Of a stretch of DNA of 64,000 nt, positions 1 to 8,757 are shown in pieces. Within the stretch, counting starts at the first letter, position 1. Each line of letters begins with the position of its first letter. The stretch is from Halosimplex aquaticum (GTDB lineage: Archaea > Halobacteriota > Halobacteria > Halobacteriales > Haloarculaceae). The position numbers and the translations under genes are program-made. The notes below the pieces were generated by a model, which did not search any database, was not told where the DNA came from, and saw only the letters and a list, made by a program, of their open reading frames with translations. The stretch spans positions 2,852,001 to 2,916,000 of the forward strand of contig NZ_CP118158.1 of NCBI RefSeq assembly GCF_028747785.1, in the 5' to 3' direction.

Positions 1-1054
1 ACTCCCGCTCGCGGTAGTCGAAGCTGATTGGGATCTCGCGCGCGGCGTCCTCCCAGTGGTAACAGGCGACCGTGTGGGTCCCGTCGACGTCCAGCATCTC
101 GGGCTCCTCGTTCCGGCACCGGCTCGTCGCGAGCGGGCAGCGCGTGTGGAAGCGACAGCCTTCGGGGATGTTGATCGGGTCGGGGCTCGACCCGGCGATC
201 GTGTCCATCTCGTCGAGCGGCGCGTCGAGGTTCGGCGTCGATTCGAGCAACAGCCGCGTGTACGGGTGCGAGGCGTTCTCGATGATCTCTCGCGTCGGCC
301 CGACCTCGGCCAGCTGGAAGGCGTACAGGACCGCGATGCGGTCCGAGAGGTTCGCGACCAGGGGGAGGTTGTGGCTGATGAACACCATCGTCAGCCCGTA
401 CTCCTCCTGGAGGTCGTTGAGGAGGTTGATGATCGAACGCTGCATCAACAGGTCCAGCGAGGCCGTCGGCTCGTCCATCACGAGCACTTCCGGTTCGAGG
501 ACGAGCGAGAGCGCGATGAGCGCGCGCTGTTTCATGCCGCCAGACAGTTCGTGTGGGTAGGAGTCGAGCACGCGATCGGCGTCGAGGTACAGGTCTTCGA
601 GCAGGCGGTAGGCGCGCTTCATCCCGACGTCGATCGGCGTGTCGTGGGCCTCGACCGTCTCCTCGAAGTGGGCGCGGAGCTTCATCGTCGGGTTCCAGGA
701 GCTCATCGCGCCCTGGAACACCATCGACATCTTCTCCCACCGGAACTCGCTGAGCTCGTCGTCGGACAGTTCGAGCACGTCTATCGGCTCGCCGCCGTCG
801 GGCGGGTAGTACTCGACGCTGCCGGAGACCTGCCCGGGTTCGACGACGGCGTCGAGCAGCGAGTCGGCCAGCATCGACTTGCCGGACCCGCTCTCGCCGA
901 CGACGCCGAGTATCTCCTCGCGGCGGACGTCGATCGTCGCGCCGTCGAGGACGGTGGAGACGCCCCGCTCCATGTCGAACTCGACGGTCACGTCCTCGAC
1001 CGAGAGGATGTGATCCCGGTCGCTACGCGCTTGCTCCAGAGTCTCCGTGGACAT
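1..1054 (-). CDS. Oligopeptide/dipeptide-type ABC transporter ATP-binding protein (3' end outside window)
   Basis: Reading leftwards from the ATG at 1054-1052, the frame stays open to the window edge (351 codons), so the C-terminus is missing. Seen: Walker A GESGSGKS near residue 53, an ABC signature beginning LSGGM, Walker B with VLVMDEPT, a switch-like ISHN, and the cysteine-bearing CRFHTRCPL segment typical of the oligo_HPY C-terminal extension of Dpp/Opp ATPases. This places it in the DppD/OppD family, which powers uptake of peptides or, in many archaea, oligosaccharides. It is the first gene of a leftward operon whose other parts (second ATPase, permeases) would lie outside the window. 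The Tat lipoprotein at 3935-5959 is a candidate binding protein. Substrate cannot be told from sequence. Confidence 0.93.
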   Translation of the reverse strand, partial: MSTETLEQARSDRDHILSVEDVTVEFDMERGVSTVLDGATIDVRREEILGVVGESGSGKSMLADSLLDAVVEPGQVSGSVEYYPPDGGEPIDVLELSDDELSEFRWEKMSMVFQGAMSSWNPTMKLRAHFEETVEAHDTPIDVGMKRAYRLLEDLYLDADRVLDSYPHELSGGMKQRALIALSLVLEPEVLVMDEPTASLDLLMQRSIINLLNDLQEEYGLTMVFISHNLPLVANLSDRIAVLYAFQLAEVGPTREIIENASHPYTRLLLESTPNLDAPLDEMDTIAGSSPDPINIPEGCRFHTRCPLATSRCRNEEPEMLDVDGTHTVACYHWEDAAREIPISFDYRERE

Positions 1055-1264
1055 GTGTGGCTACATCCTCCGCGCCCCTCTGTAAGTGTTACCCTCACCC
1101 ACGTCATTCCACCGCATGGTCGCGCGGGTGGGCGGAACGGGCGTGCCCGTTCGACGACCGTGCGACAGCGGCTCGGCGACCGTTCGACGGTCGCTCGACG
1201 GCTGTGGATTGCCGCTCGTCGCCGGCGCGGACCGGTGCAGAGAGATGATCCGCAACGCAAACCA

Positions 1265-1271
1265 TTATTAT
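1265..1271 (+). promoter_or_regulatory. TATA-like box of the Gfo/Idh/MocA gene
   Basis: TTATTAT centred about 26 nt before the ATG at 1294. This spacing fits a leaderless archaeal transcript and favours that ATG over the in-frame GTG at 1288. Confidence 0.55.
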
Positions 1272-1293
1272 CGGATCTTTTGAAGGTGTGAGC

Positions 1294-2388
1294 ATGCCCT
1301 ACGAGGTAGCAGTGATAGGTACCGGTGCGGAGCCCGACGACCCCGGCGGCGACGGCTACGCGATGGCGTACCACCACGCGAACGGCTACGAGAAACTGGA
1401 CGACGCGGACCTGGTCGCGTGCGCCGACATCGTCCGCGAGAACGCCGAGGCGTTCGCGGCCGAGTACGACATCGACGAGGGGGGCGTCTACGAGGACTAC
1501 GAGTCGATGCTGGAGGAGGTCGAGCCCGACATCGTCTCCGTCTGCGTGCCCCCGTCGATCCACGCGCCCATCTGCATCGATTGCGTCCGCGCCGACTCCG
1601 TGGAGGCGATCCACTGCGAGAAGCCGATGGCCGAGACGTACGGCGGCGCCCGCATGATGGCCCAGGAGGCCGACCGCCACGACGTCCAGCTCACCTTCAA
1701 CCACCAGCGCCGGTTCAGCGACGCGGTCCGGACCGCCAAGCGACTGCTCGACGACGGCGAGATCGGCGACCTCGAACGCGTCGAGTTCTCGGCGGGCGTC
1801 GGCATCTTCGACTACGGCAGCCACTCGTTCGACCTCTGTAACTACTTCAACGACGAGACGCCCGGCGAGTGGGTGATGGGTCAGATCGACTACCGCGAGG
1901 AGAACGTCCTGTTCGGCTCGCACAACGAGAACCAGGCGATGGTCATGTGGCAGTACGAGAACGGCGTCCACGGGCTGGCCGGCACCGACGGCACCGGTAC
2001 CGGCGGGCCGGCCGCCGCGATCGCCTGTCACAACCGGCTCGTCGGCTCGGAGGGCGTCATCGAAGTCGGGCCCGCCGGCGAGGACACGCCTCCGCTGCGG
2101 ATCCGACGCCACGGCGACGCGCAGTGGGAGCCCGTCGAGACCGAGGACGGCCTGCACAGCTGGGACTTCGTCGACCGCGCGATCGCCGAGAACGTCCGCT
2201 GTCTCCGCGAGGGCGAGACGCCGGAACTCGGCGCGGAGAACGCGCTGAACGCGACGGAGCTCATCTTCGCGACGTGGGAGTCTTCCCGGAAGCGCGGCCG
2301 CGTCGACCTCTCCCTGGAGATCGACGACAACCCGCTCGTCGAGATGGTCGAATCCGGGGAGTTGACCCCCGAATCGAGGGACTCGTAG
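1294..2388 (+). CDS. Gfo/Idh/MocA family NAD(P)-dependent oxidoreductase
   Basis: A 364-residue protein in the usual size range of the family. The N-terminus has the first Rossmann strand (EVAVIGTGAEP) followed by an unusually long glycine loop. The family hallmark EKPMAE lies near residue 109 (the EKP lysine is catalytic), with a C-terminal Gfo/Idh dimerisation domain rich in beta strands. Family members oxidise or reduce sugars, inositols and related polyols with NAD(P). The hydroxypyruvate-isomerase-like gene starts directly after the stop codon, so the two are co-transcribed. With dgoD and an IclR regulator nearby, a sugar or aldose dehydrogenase role in sugar-acid catabolism is inferred. 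Exact substrate unknown. An in-frame GTG lies 6 nt upstream. Confidence 0.9.
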   Translation: MPYEVAVIGTGAEPDDPGGDGYAMAYHHANGYEKLDDADLVACADIVRENAEAFAAEYDIDEGGVYEDYESMLEEVEPDIVSVCVPPSIHAPICIDCVRADSVEAIHCEKPMAETYGGARMMAQEADRHDVQLTFNHQRRFSDAVRTAKRLLDDGEIGDLERVEFSAGVGIFDYGSHSFDLCNYFNDETPGEWVMGQIDYREENVLFGSHNENQAMVMWQYENGVHGLAGTDGTGTGGPAAAIACHNRLVGSEGVIEVGPAGEDTPPLRIRRHGDAQWEPVETEDGLHSWDFVDRAIAENVRCLREGETPELGAENALNATELIFATWESSRKRGRVDLSLEIDDNPLVEMVESGELTPESRDS

Positions 2389-3141
2389 ATGCCCGACATC
2401 TCGGTCTGCGTCGAGATGGTCTTCGACGACGAGCCGTTCCACGAGCGGATCCCGCGCGCGGTCGCCGCCGGCGCCGACGCCGTCGAGTTCTGGGGATGGC
2501 GCGACAAGGACCTCGACGCCGTGGAGGCGGCCGCCGCGGAGGCGGACGCGCCCATCGCCGCGTTCGGCGCCGGGGGGACGCTCACCGACCCCGGCCAGGC
2601 GGAGGACGCGGTCGAGACGATCCGGGAGTCGATCGCGACCGCCAGCGAACTCGGCTGTCCGACGCTGATCGCGACGACCGGCCCCGACCAGGACGGGCTC
2701 GACCGCCGGACGCAGTACGAGAACGTCGTCGACGTGCTCTCGGAGGTGGCGGCCGACGCGGAGGACGCCGGCGTGACGCTCGCGCTGGAGCCGCTCAACA
2801 CCGAGGTCGACCACCCCGGCTACTTCCTGACGACCTCCGCGGAGGGCTTCGACGTCGTCGACGACGTGGACTCGCCGAACGTCCGCCTCCTCTACGACGT
2901 GTACCACCAGCAGATCACCGAGGGGAACGTCATCCAGACCGTCACCGAGAACGTCGACCGGATCGGACACGTCCACGTCGCGGACGTGCCCGGCCGGCAC
3001 GAACCGGGGACGGGCGAACTCAACTACGCGAACGTCTTCGCGGCGCTCGACGAGGCCGGCTACGACGGCTACGTCGGCTGCGAGTTCCGGCCGACGGGCG
3101 ACCCCGAGGCGGCGATGGACGCCGTCCTGAACTGCCGGTAA
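2389..3141 (+). CDS. Hydroxypyruvate isomerase-like TIM-barrel sugar isomerase/epimerase
   Basis: 250 residues; the ATG directly follows the TAG of the upstream oxidoreductase, so translation is probably coupled. The AP-endonuclease-2/xylose-isomerase-like TIM barrel is visible: an acidic ligand in the LALEPLN strand (near residue 133), LLYDVYHQQ with a metal-binding Asp/His pair, and HVADVPGRHEPGTGE, the segment that marks the Hyi subgroup. The closing strand has the acidic ligand in CEFRPTG. Hyi enzymes interconvert hydroxypyruvate and tartronate semialdehyde, but relatives act on other ketoses. Pairing with a Gfo/Idh dehydrogenase is common in sugar-catabolic operons. True substrate is inference. 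Confidence 0.88.
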   Translation: MPDISVCVEMVFDDEPFHERIPRAVAAGADAVEFWGWRDKDLDAVEAAAAEADAPIAAFGAGGTLTDPGQAEDAVETIRESIATASELGCPTLIATTGPDQDGLDRRTQYENVVDVLSEVAADAEDAGVTLALEPLNTEVDHPGYFLTTSAEGFDVVDDVDSPNVRLLYDVYHQQITEGNVIQTVTENVDRIGHVHVADVPGRHEPGTGELNYANVFAALDEAGYDGYVGCEFRPTGDPEAAMDAVLNCR

Positions 3142-3235
3142 CGGCCGGTTCACTTCTCCTCGCCGCTGGCTCCGATCGCCCGGACAGACGAGCGACGGCT
3201 GTCGCCACCGGCGGGCCGTCGGCGCCGGAGGAAAG

Positions 3236-3242
3236 TTTAATA
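3236..3242 (+). promoter_or_regulatory. TATA-like box of the 78-residue membrane protein gene
   Basis: TTTAATA, centre about 28 nt before the ATG at 3267; leaderless spacing. Confidence 0.55.
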
Positions 3243-3266
3243 GCGGGCAGTGAGGAACGTGAACTA

Positions 3267-3503
3267 ATGTCGTACGAGAGCTACTACCAGCGGGGCACCT
3301 CGGTCCAGCGGCTGTTCAACGACCACCGGTTCAAACTCTACTACGCGCTGTTCGTCGTCCTGCTCCTCGTCTCCGCCGTCGGGGCCCAGCTCGTCGGGTT
3401 CCCGACGATCGCCGGGATGCTCGTCTCGTACGTCGTCCTCTTCTCGGTCGTCTCGGCGCTGTTCGTCTTCCTCCCGGTCGCGATCCTCTCGAAACTCGTC
3501 TGA
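3267..3503 (+). CDS. Small membrane protein, function unknown
   Basis: 78 residues. A short polar N-terminus (MSYESYYQRG) precedes two hydrophobic stretches at about residues 25-45 and 48-75, enough for two membrane helices. The start is chosen because a TTTAATA box sits 28 nt upstream and leaderless initiation is the rule here. It is transcribed alone: 125 nt separate it from the isomerase gene and the next small gene has its own box. No catalytic motif and no family recognised. Codon use matches the host. Confidence 0.75.
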   Translation: MSYESYYQRGTSVQRLFNDHRFKLYYALFVVLLLVSAVGAQLVGFPTIAGMLVSYVVLFSVVSALFVFLPVAILSKLV

Positions 3504-3544
3504 GCGGGCGGTCGCCCGTCGCGACCGCCGCGTGAGCGGGGGAA

Positions 3545-3550
3545 CTTATA
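3545..3550 (+). promoter_or_regulatory. TATA-like box of the 74-residue membrane protein gene
   Basis: CTTATA, centre 28 nt before the ATG at 3576. Confidence 0.5.
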
Positions 3551-3575
3551 CGGCGATCTATCGTGAACGTCGAGT

Positions 3576-3800
3576 ATGGAACTCGAGGAGCTAGCCCGGA
3601 GGGCGGTCCCGGTCAACGTGATGCTGACGGCGCTGCTGCTGTTCTCCGCGGCGGCGATCGCGTTCACGGACGTCCAGATCAGCCCGGCGACCCGGTACGT
3701 GATGTACTTCTCGGCGGGCTTCCTGGCGATCAACTTCGTCGTCATCTACGCGGTCTATCGCTATCGGATCCAGTCAGAACACGACGAATACGCCGCGTAG
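3576..3800 (+). CDS. Small membrane protein, function unknown
   Basis: 74 residues with two predicted membrane segments (about residues 14-33 and 39-63) and a charged C-terminal tail ending HDEYAA. It is the second tiny two-helix protein in a row after 3267-3503, but the two show no obvious sequence identity and each has its own TATA-like box. The 3' end faces the binding-protein gene, which comes from the other strand. Family not recognised. Confidence 0.75.
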   Translation: MELEELARRAVPVNVMLTALLLFSAAAIAFTDVQISPATRYVMYFSAGFLAINFVVIYAVYRYRIQSEHDEYAA

Positions 3801-3934
3801 GGCACGGATCTCGTCCCGCTCGAAGACAGATGGCGCTCTTCGCCCGGTCGGGCGCTGATCGAGGCTGCGCCGGGAAACGCGAACGGCAGTGAAACCGCGG
3901 ATCCGCGGTCGGGGCGGCGGCTGTCGCGGTCCGC

Positions 3935-5959
3935 TCAGTTCGGCTTGCCGGTGATCGACGGGATCCCCCGGCGGAGTTGCCGCCAGTTCTCGGTCGCGCC
4001 CCACACCGGGTGGTGCTCGTCCGTCGCCGTCGCGACGCCGTTGCTCGCCTTCTCCGGCATGGGCTGGGGCCACTCGAAGTGGCGCGTGTTGACCATGGTC
4101 TGGTTCGGGTACGGGAACAGGATGATGTTCGGCATGTGGTACGCGAAGGTCCAGATGATCTTGGGGAGGACCTTGTCGTTCTCCTCGACGGACTGGGTCG
4201 CGAGCTGTTTCCACGCCTCGCCGGCGTTGAACGTCTCCGACGCCTCGCCCTCGTAGTCGCCGATCTCCGGCGGGATCTCGTAGTCGATGACGCGTCGGCT
4301 GTCGTACCACGCGCTCGGGCTGAACCGAACCTCGACCTCCCCTTCGTAGGGGCCGTCGGCGCTGGTCCAGACCTGGGCCGCGCCGAACGAGCCCTCGCTC
4401 AGTTCGCTGAACACGACCGACGACTCCGGCGTGGAGTGCTCGACGGCGATGCCGAAGGAGTTCAGGTCCTCCTTGATCGTCTCGAACATCGCCCGGTTGC
4501 TCGCGTACGACTGGATGGTCAGCGAGAGTTGCTCGCCGTTGGGTTTCACCCACTTCCCGTTCTCCTTCGTGAGCCCGACCGACTCCATCCGTTTCGTGGC
4601 GACGTCGGTGTTCTGGCCGGAGGTCGTCTCCAGCTTGCTGACCACGTCGGGGAACCGGTCGGCGGCCGCCGGGGTGCCGATGAGCGTCTGTTTCTTCCAG
4701 GGGCTGATAGCGCTGGCCGCGCGGGAGCCGAGCTGGTTCTGGATGATGTCCGACTCGGAGATGACGTGGGCGATCGCCTGGCGGAGCTTCCCGGCCCGGG
4801 CGGGGACGACGCCGTTGTCGTGGTCGGCGTGGAACCACGGGTCGACCTTGTCCCCCCCGTAGTTGATGACGAACGTCCAGCCGAAGCTCGCGCCCGGCGC
4901 GGATGAGACCTCCGTGACGTTCTGCGGGGCGTTCGAGACCGCCGACGGGAGCCCGCCCTGTTCGATGTCGATCCGGTCGCTCGCGAGTCCCTGATAGCCG
5001 GAGTTGCCGCCGCCGCCGAGCCGGACGAGTTCGAAGTTGTTGAAGTTCGCTTTCCCGGCCGACCAGTGTTCGGGGTTGCGCTCGAACGTGGCCTTGTTCT
5101 GGTTTACGTTCTTGAGCATCCACGGACCGGACAGCAGCGGATCGTCGGCGAGCGTCTCCGAACGCTCCTGTATCTCGGTCCTGATGGAGCTCCGTGCGTC
5201 CACCGTCGTGGCGTCTTTGATCTCCTGGAGTTTCCCGGCGTACCAGCCGTCCCTGTACTGGTCGATCTGGACGCGCCAGAGGCCCGTCGCCAGGTTCGCG
5301 TTCCAGCCGTCCGGGTTCAGCTTCCGGACGAGGGTCTTGTTGTTGTCGCCCTCGACCTCCCAGCCGACCACCAGCGGGTTCTCGGCCCGGTTGGCCTGCG
5401 GGGTCATTCGGCGAGCGAGTTCCTCGGAGACCTTGAAGTCCTCCGCGGTGACCGGGTCGACGATCTCCGTCCCCCGGTGCCAGTGGACGCCGTCTTTGAT
5501 CGTGATGCGCTGTTCGTTGTTCTCCTCGTCGATCTCGGACGGGTGCCCCTCCGAGAGGTTGACCTCGTCGAGGTTCATCCACTGCCCGGTCGTGAGCGAC
5601 TGCCCGCCGAGCCGGGCGTATATCAGGCGGATCGTCTCGTCGTAGTTCTTCGGGCTGAACGGGTTCGTCTCGTGCTCGGTGAGGGGGTCCCCGCTCCGGG
5701 CCGCCGCCCAGCGCAACGGCGTGTCCACGGTCTGCGGCGTCGATCCGCTTCCGGAACCGTCGCCGGAGCCACCGTCCGAACCGCCGCCGGAGCCGTCGCC
5801 GGAGCCGCCGTCGGAACCTCCGTCGGTTCCCCCGTCGGAGCCGCCGTCGCCGTTCTGTGAGCACCCCGCCAGGATCGCGAGCCCTGACATCGCCGAGAGG
5901 CCCTTGAGCGCCTCTCGTCGCGAATACGGTTCACTACCGAGCTTGCCATCTGTTGGCAT
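3935..5959 (-). CDS. ABC transporter substrate-binding lipoprotein (SBP_bac_5 family), Tat-exported
   Basis: 674 residues from the ATG at 5959; a TATA-like box lies 28 nt upstream at 5985-5989, so the in-frame TTG at 5971 is less likely. The N-terminus has a twin-arginine motif (SRREALKG), a hydrophobic stretch and the lipobox LAGC. Haloarchaea commonly export such lipoproteins by Tat and anchor them by the lipidated Cys. A Gly/Ser/Asp linker at about residues 35-65 spaces the domain from the membrane. The rest is a family-5 extracellular solute-binding domain with a slightly large size. It probably feeds a Dpp/Opp-like importer such as the one whose ATPase starts at 1054, though it is a separate unit here. 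Ligand (peptide or oligosaccharide) is unknown. Confidence 0.9.
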   Translation of the reverse strand: MPTDGKLGSEPYSRREALKGLSAMSGLAILAGCSQNGDGGSDGGTDGGSDGGSGDGSGGGSDGGSGDGSGSGSTPQTVDTPLRWAAARSGDPLTEHETNPFSPKNYDETIRLIYARLGGQSLTTGQWMNLDEVNLSEGHPSEIDEENNEQRITIKDGVHWHRGTEIVDPVTAEDFKVSEELARRMTPQANRAENPLVVGWEVEGDNNKTLVRKLNPDGWNANLATGLWRVQIDQYRDGWYAGKLQEIKDATTVDARSSIRTEIQERSETLADDPLLSGPWMLKNVNQNKATFERNPEHWSAGKANFNNFELVRLGGGGNSGYQGLASDRIDIEQGGLPSAVSNAPQNVTEVSSAPGASFGWTFVINYGGDKVDPWFHADHDNGVVPARAGKLRQAIAHVISESDIIQNQLGSRAASAISPWKKQTLIGTPAAADRFPDVVSKLETTSGQNTDVATKRMESVGLTKENGKWVKPNGEQLSLTIQSYASNRAMFETIKEDLNSFGIAVEHSTPESSVVFSELSEGSFGAAQVWTSADGPYEGEVEVRFSPSAWYDSRRVIDYEIPPEIGDYEGEASETFNAGEAWKQLATQSVEENDKVLPKIIWTFAYHMPNIILFPYPNQTMVNTRHFEWPQPMPEKASNGVATATDEHHPVWGATENWRQLRRGIPSITGKPN

Positions 5960-5984
5960 GGGTCGACCCAAACGTGCGTCACTG

Positions 5985-5989
5985 ATAAA
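5985..5989 (-). promoter_or_regulatory. TATA-like box of the solute-binding lipoprotein gene
   Basis: On the minus strand the sequence reads AATTTATC across this site, centred 28 nt before the ATG at 5959. The divergent HEAT-repeat gene has its own box at 6134-6139. Confidence 0.55.
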
Positions 5990-6133
5990 TTTTGTCTAGG
6001 ATTTATGATGAACGATCCGTCGCCACGCGTCGGCTCGGTACGCACACCGCGGGAGAAGCCGCGGTCGATGGCGGACCCGTCGGGCGCGCTTCGGTCGGTA
6101 CGGCCGTCGGTCGCCACCGATCGCCCCGAAACG

Positions 6134-6139
6134 ATTTAC
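6134..6139 (+). promoter_or_regulatory. TATA-like box of the HEAT-repeat gene
   Basis: ATTTAC, centre 27 nt before the ATG at 6164. It lies inside the longer open frame that begins at 6005, so it argues that the upstream part is not translated. Confidence 0.5.
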
Positions 6140-6163
6140 GCGTGCCCGTTCCGATGTTCCAAC

Positions 6164-7381
6164 ATGACCGAGCGACCCGAGCAGCTTCGAGACCGTGCTG
6201 CCGTCGACCCGGGAGCGCTCGCCCGCTCGCTCGAGACGTTCCCCCGCGAAGCCGCCGCCGTCGGCGAAACGCTCTGCGCCGTCGAGGGGGAGTCTCGGGT
6301 CGTCGCGGTGGCCGCCGTCGCCGACCGCCTCACCGACGCGGACGTCGTCGTGCGACGGGGCGCCGCGCTCGCGCTCCGGACGTGCTTCGAGGCCCGGCCG
6401 GAGGCCGGCACGGGCGTGGCGCCCGAACTCGCCCAGGCCCTGACGGACGAGGACCACGTCGTCCGAAAGCACGCGGGAACGGCGCTCCGTGACCTCGCGC
6501 TCCACGACCCCGAGACCGCCGACGCGGCCGTCGACTCTCTCCCGGAGCTGTTCGATCCCGCCAGCCCGGACCTGCTGAGCGCGGGCCTCGACATCGCGGC
6601 CGCCGTCGCCGAGTCGGACCCCGACGCGGCCCTCCCGCTGGTCCCCTCGCTGCTCGACACGCTGGACGCGGTGGCGGACTCGGCGGCCGGTCGGTCCGGT
6701 GACCTCGCCGGCGGCGTTGCCTCCTCGCCCGCTGCGCGCGAGTTTCGGCGACAGCACGCGGCGGAACTCGGTCGGCAACGAGACCGGATCGTCGCCCTCG
6801 TGAACGAGACGCTCACCGCGCGACCGGAGGTCGTCGAATCGGTCCGTCCGGTGCTCGTCGAGGCGCTCCGGTCCGAATCAGTCGGCGTCGCCCGGGCGGC
6901 GCTGGCGGAGACGCTCGGACGCGTCGCGGAGTCCGACCCAGAGGCCGTCGCCGAGACGACCGACGACCTCGCCGGGCTTCTCGACGACCGGGACTCGGCG
7001 GTCGCCACGAGCGCCGCCTGGGCGCTCGGCGTCCTCGCGGACACCCACGGCGAGCGCGTCGCCGACGCGGTGGACGCTCACGTCGACCCGGTCGCGGAGT
7101 ACCTCGACGCCGACGCCCGGGCCGCGCGCGTCGCGAGCGCGACGCTGCTCGCGTACGTCGCCGAACACCGTCCCGACGCCGTGGCGCCGGTGACGGCCTC
7201 ACTCGCGACGGCACTGAACGATTCGAACCCCGACGTCCGCGCGAGCGCCGTGCTCGCGCTCGGTGAGGCAGGGGACGAGAGCGTCCTCGCGGAACTGCGG
7301 GCCGTCACCGAGGACGACCCGGACGAACGGGTTCGCGCGACCGCGCGGACTGTCGTCGACCGCATCGAGAGCGACGAGTGA
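6164..7381 (+). CDS. HEAT-repeat (armadillo-like) protein
   Basis: 405 residues from the ATG at 6164, chosen because a TATA-like box lies 27 nt upstream; the frame is open back to 6005, but that part is Arg/Pro-rich and unlike a halophile protein. The sequence is almost wholly helical repeats of 30-40 residues, with recurrent motifs such as VRKHAGTALRDLA, VATSAAWALGVLA and VRASAVLALGEAG. These are typical HEAT/PBS-lyase-like units that form a curved protein-binding solenoid. No enzyme domain, signal or membrane segment. It lies between the binding-protein gene and dgoD but is probably unrelated to sugar use. Partner unknown. Confidence 0.85.
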   Translation: MTERPEQLRDRAAVDPGALARSLETFPREAAAVGETLCAVEGESRVVAVAAVADRLTDADVVVRRGAALALRTCFEARPEAGTGVAPELAQALTDEDHVVRKHAGTALRDLALHDPETADAAVDSLPELFDPASPDLLSAGLDIAAAVAESDPDAALPLVPSLLDTLDAVADSAAGRSGDLAGGVASSPAAREFRRQHAAELGRQRDRIVALVNETLTARPEVVESVRPVLVEALRSESVGVARAALAETLGRVAESDPEAVAETTDDLAGLLDDRDSAVATSAAWALGVLADTHGERVADAVDAHVDPVAEYLDADARAARVASATLLAYVAEHRPDAVAPVTASLATALNDSNPDVRASAVLALGEAGDESVLAELRAVTEDDPDERVRATARTVVDRIESDE

Positions 7382-7396
7382 CGCGTTCCGCGGCTC

Positions 7397-8551
7397 TCAC
7401 CACTCGGCGACGCTGCCGTCCTCGTGACGCCAGACTGGATTGTGCCAGTCGACGGTCTTCTCGGCCTGCTCGCGCACGTACTCCTCGTTGACGTCGATGC
7501 CGAGCCCCGGCGCGTCGGGAACGCGGACGTACCCCTCGTCGTACTCGAACACGGTCGGCTCGGCGAGGTAGTCCAGCACGTCGCTGCTCTCGTTGTAGTG
7601 GATGTTCAGGCTCTGTTCCTGGATGAGGGTGTTGGGCGAGCAGGTGGTGACCTGGATACAGGAGGCCAGCGCGATGGGCCCGAGCGGGCAGTGCGGGGCC
7701 AGCGCCACGTCGTAGGCTTCGGCCATCGCCGCGATCTTCTTGACCTCCGTGATCCCGCCGGCGTGGGACAGGTCGGGCTGGATGACGTCGACGACCCCCT
7801 GCTCGAAGACCTCCTTGAAGTCCCAGCGGGAGTACATCCGCTCGCCGGTGGCTATCGGGACGGTCGTGTGCGACGCGATGGCCGGGAGCGCGTCGTTGTG
7901 TTCGGGGAGGACGGGCTCCTCGATGAACATTGGCTCGTAGGGTTCCAGGGCCTTGGCGAGTTTCTTCGCCATGGGTTTGCTGACCCGACCGTGGAAGTCG
8001 ACCCCGACGTCGACGCCGTCGCCGACGGCCTCCCGCACCTTGCGGAGGCGGTCGACGGCGGTGTCGATCGTCTCGGGGTCGTCGACGCGTTCGATCTTCC
8101 CCGTCGCGTTCATCTTGAGCGCCGAGAAGCCGGCGTCGACTTTCGTCCTGGCCTCGTCGGCGACGTCGGACGGCCGGTCACCGCCGATCCACTGGTAGAC
8201 GCGGATCCGGTCGCGCGACGCGCCGCCGAGCAGTTCGTAGACGGGCGTCTCGAGCTGTTTACCCTTGATGTCCCACAGCGCCTGGTCGATGCCGGCGATG
8301 GCGCTCATCAGGACGGGGCCGCCGCGGTAGAAGCCGCCGCGGTACATCGTCTGCCAGTGGTCTTCGATGCGACTCGGGTCCGCCCCCAGCAGGTAGTTGT
8401 CCATCAGTTCCTCGACCGCGGTCCGGACGGTCCGGGCGCGCCCTTCGACGATGGGCTCGCCCCAGCCGACGGTCCCGTCGTCGGTCTCGACCCGGAGGAA
8501 CAACCAGCGCGGAGGGACCTCGAACAGTTCGTAGTTTACGATCCGGCTCAT
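7397..8551 (-). CDS. dgoD: D-galactonate dehydratase (enolase superfamily, MR/MLE family)
   Basis: 384 residues from the ATG at 8551, close to the roughly 382 of bacterial DgoD. Signature segments closely match DgoD as I know it: RGGFYRGGPVLMSAIAGIDQ, VYQWIGGDRP, ALKMNATG (barrel Lys region), GVDFHGRV, MFIEEPVLPEH, IATGERMYSRWDFK, IQPDLSHAGGITE and the C-terminal NPVWRHEDGSVAEW. Asp, Glu, Glu metal ligands and the His bases are in place. The enzyme dehydrates D-galactonate to 2-keto-3-deoxy-galactonate, a DeLey-Doudoroff step used by haloarchaea for galactose. A divergent IclR regulator lies 206 nt away and probably controls it. A closely related sugar acid as substrate is possible. Confidence 0.93.
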   Translation of the reverse strand: MSRIVNYELFEVPPRWLFLRVETDDGTVGWGEPIVEGRARTVRTAVEELMDNYLLGADPSRIEDHWQTMYRGGFYRGGPVLMSAIAGIDQALWDIKGKQLETPVYELLGGASRDRIRVYQWIGGDRPSDVADEARTKVDAGFSALKMNATGKIERVDDPETIDTAVDRLRKVREAVGDGVDVGVDFHGRVSKPMAKKLAKALEPYEPMFIEEPVLPEHNDALPAIASHTTVPIATGERMYSRWDFKEVFEQGVVDVIQPDLSHAGGITEVKKIAAMAEAYDVALAPHCPLGPIALASCIQVTTCSPNTLIQEQSLNIHYNESSDVLDYLAEPTVFEYDEGYVRVPDAPGLGIDVNEEYVREQAEKTVDWHNPVWRHEDGSVAEW

Positions 8552-8561
8552 TGGCCTAGGG

Positions 8562-8573
8562 ATGTGGTCACAT
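8562..8573. promoter_or_regulatory. Candidate operator between dgoD and the IclR gene
   Basis: Inverted repeat ATGTG-GT-CACAT. It lies 11-22 nt before the dgoD ATG and about 20 nt downstream of a TATA-like stretch on the minus strand (TTTTA at 8587-8591), so it should overlap the dgoD transcription start. A regulator bound here would block initiation. Binding by the adjacent IclR protein is inferred. Confidence 0.35.
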
Positions 8574-8757
8574 GCCATACACGTAAAACCGACCCACGGG
8601 GGATCCGACGGTGTGGACCACGCCCGGCGCGAACGGCCGCGCAACAGGACGCCCTCTCGGCGGCTGTGGCGCTGGAACCCGTGAGGCGGACGCAAGGTAC
8701 GATATGTAGTTTACTATTTACGAACAACTATTAGCACTGGCGTTGCGTCCACGTATC

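Noticed and set aside
988..3153. Open frame of 721 codons on the minus strand
   Set aside because: Shadow of the Gfo/Idh and isomerase genes, which have clear family motifs.
5960..5971. TTG start for the solute-binding protein
   Set aside because: The TATA-like box fits the ATG at 5959 and the Tat signal is complete from there.
6005..6163. N-terminal extension of the HEAT-repeat protein
   Set aside because: Arg/Pro-rich and interrupted by the likely TATA box at 6134-6139.
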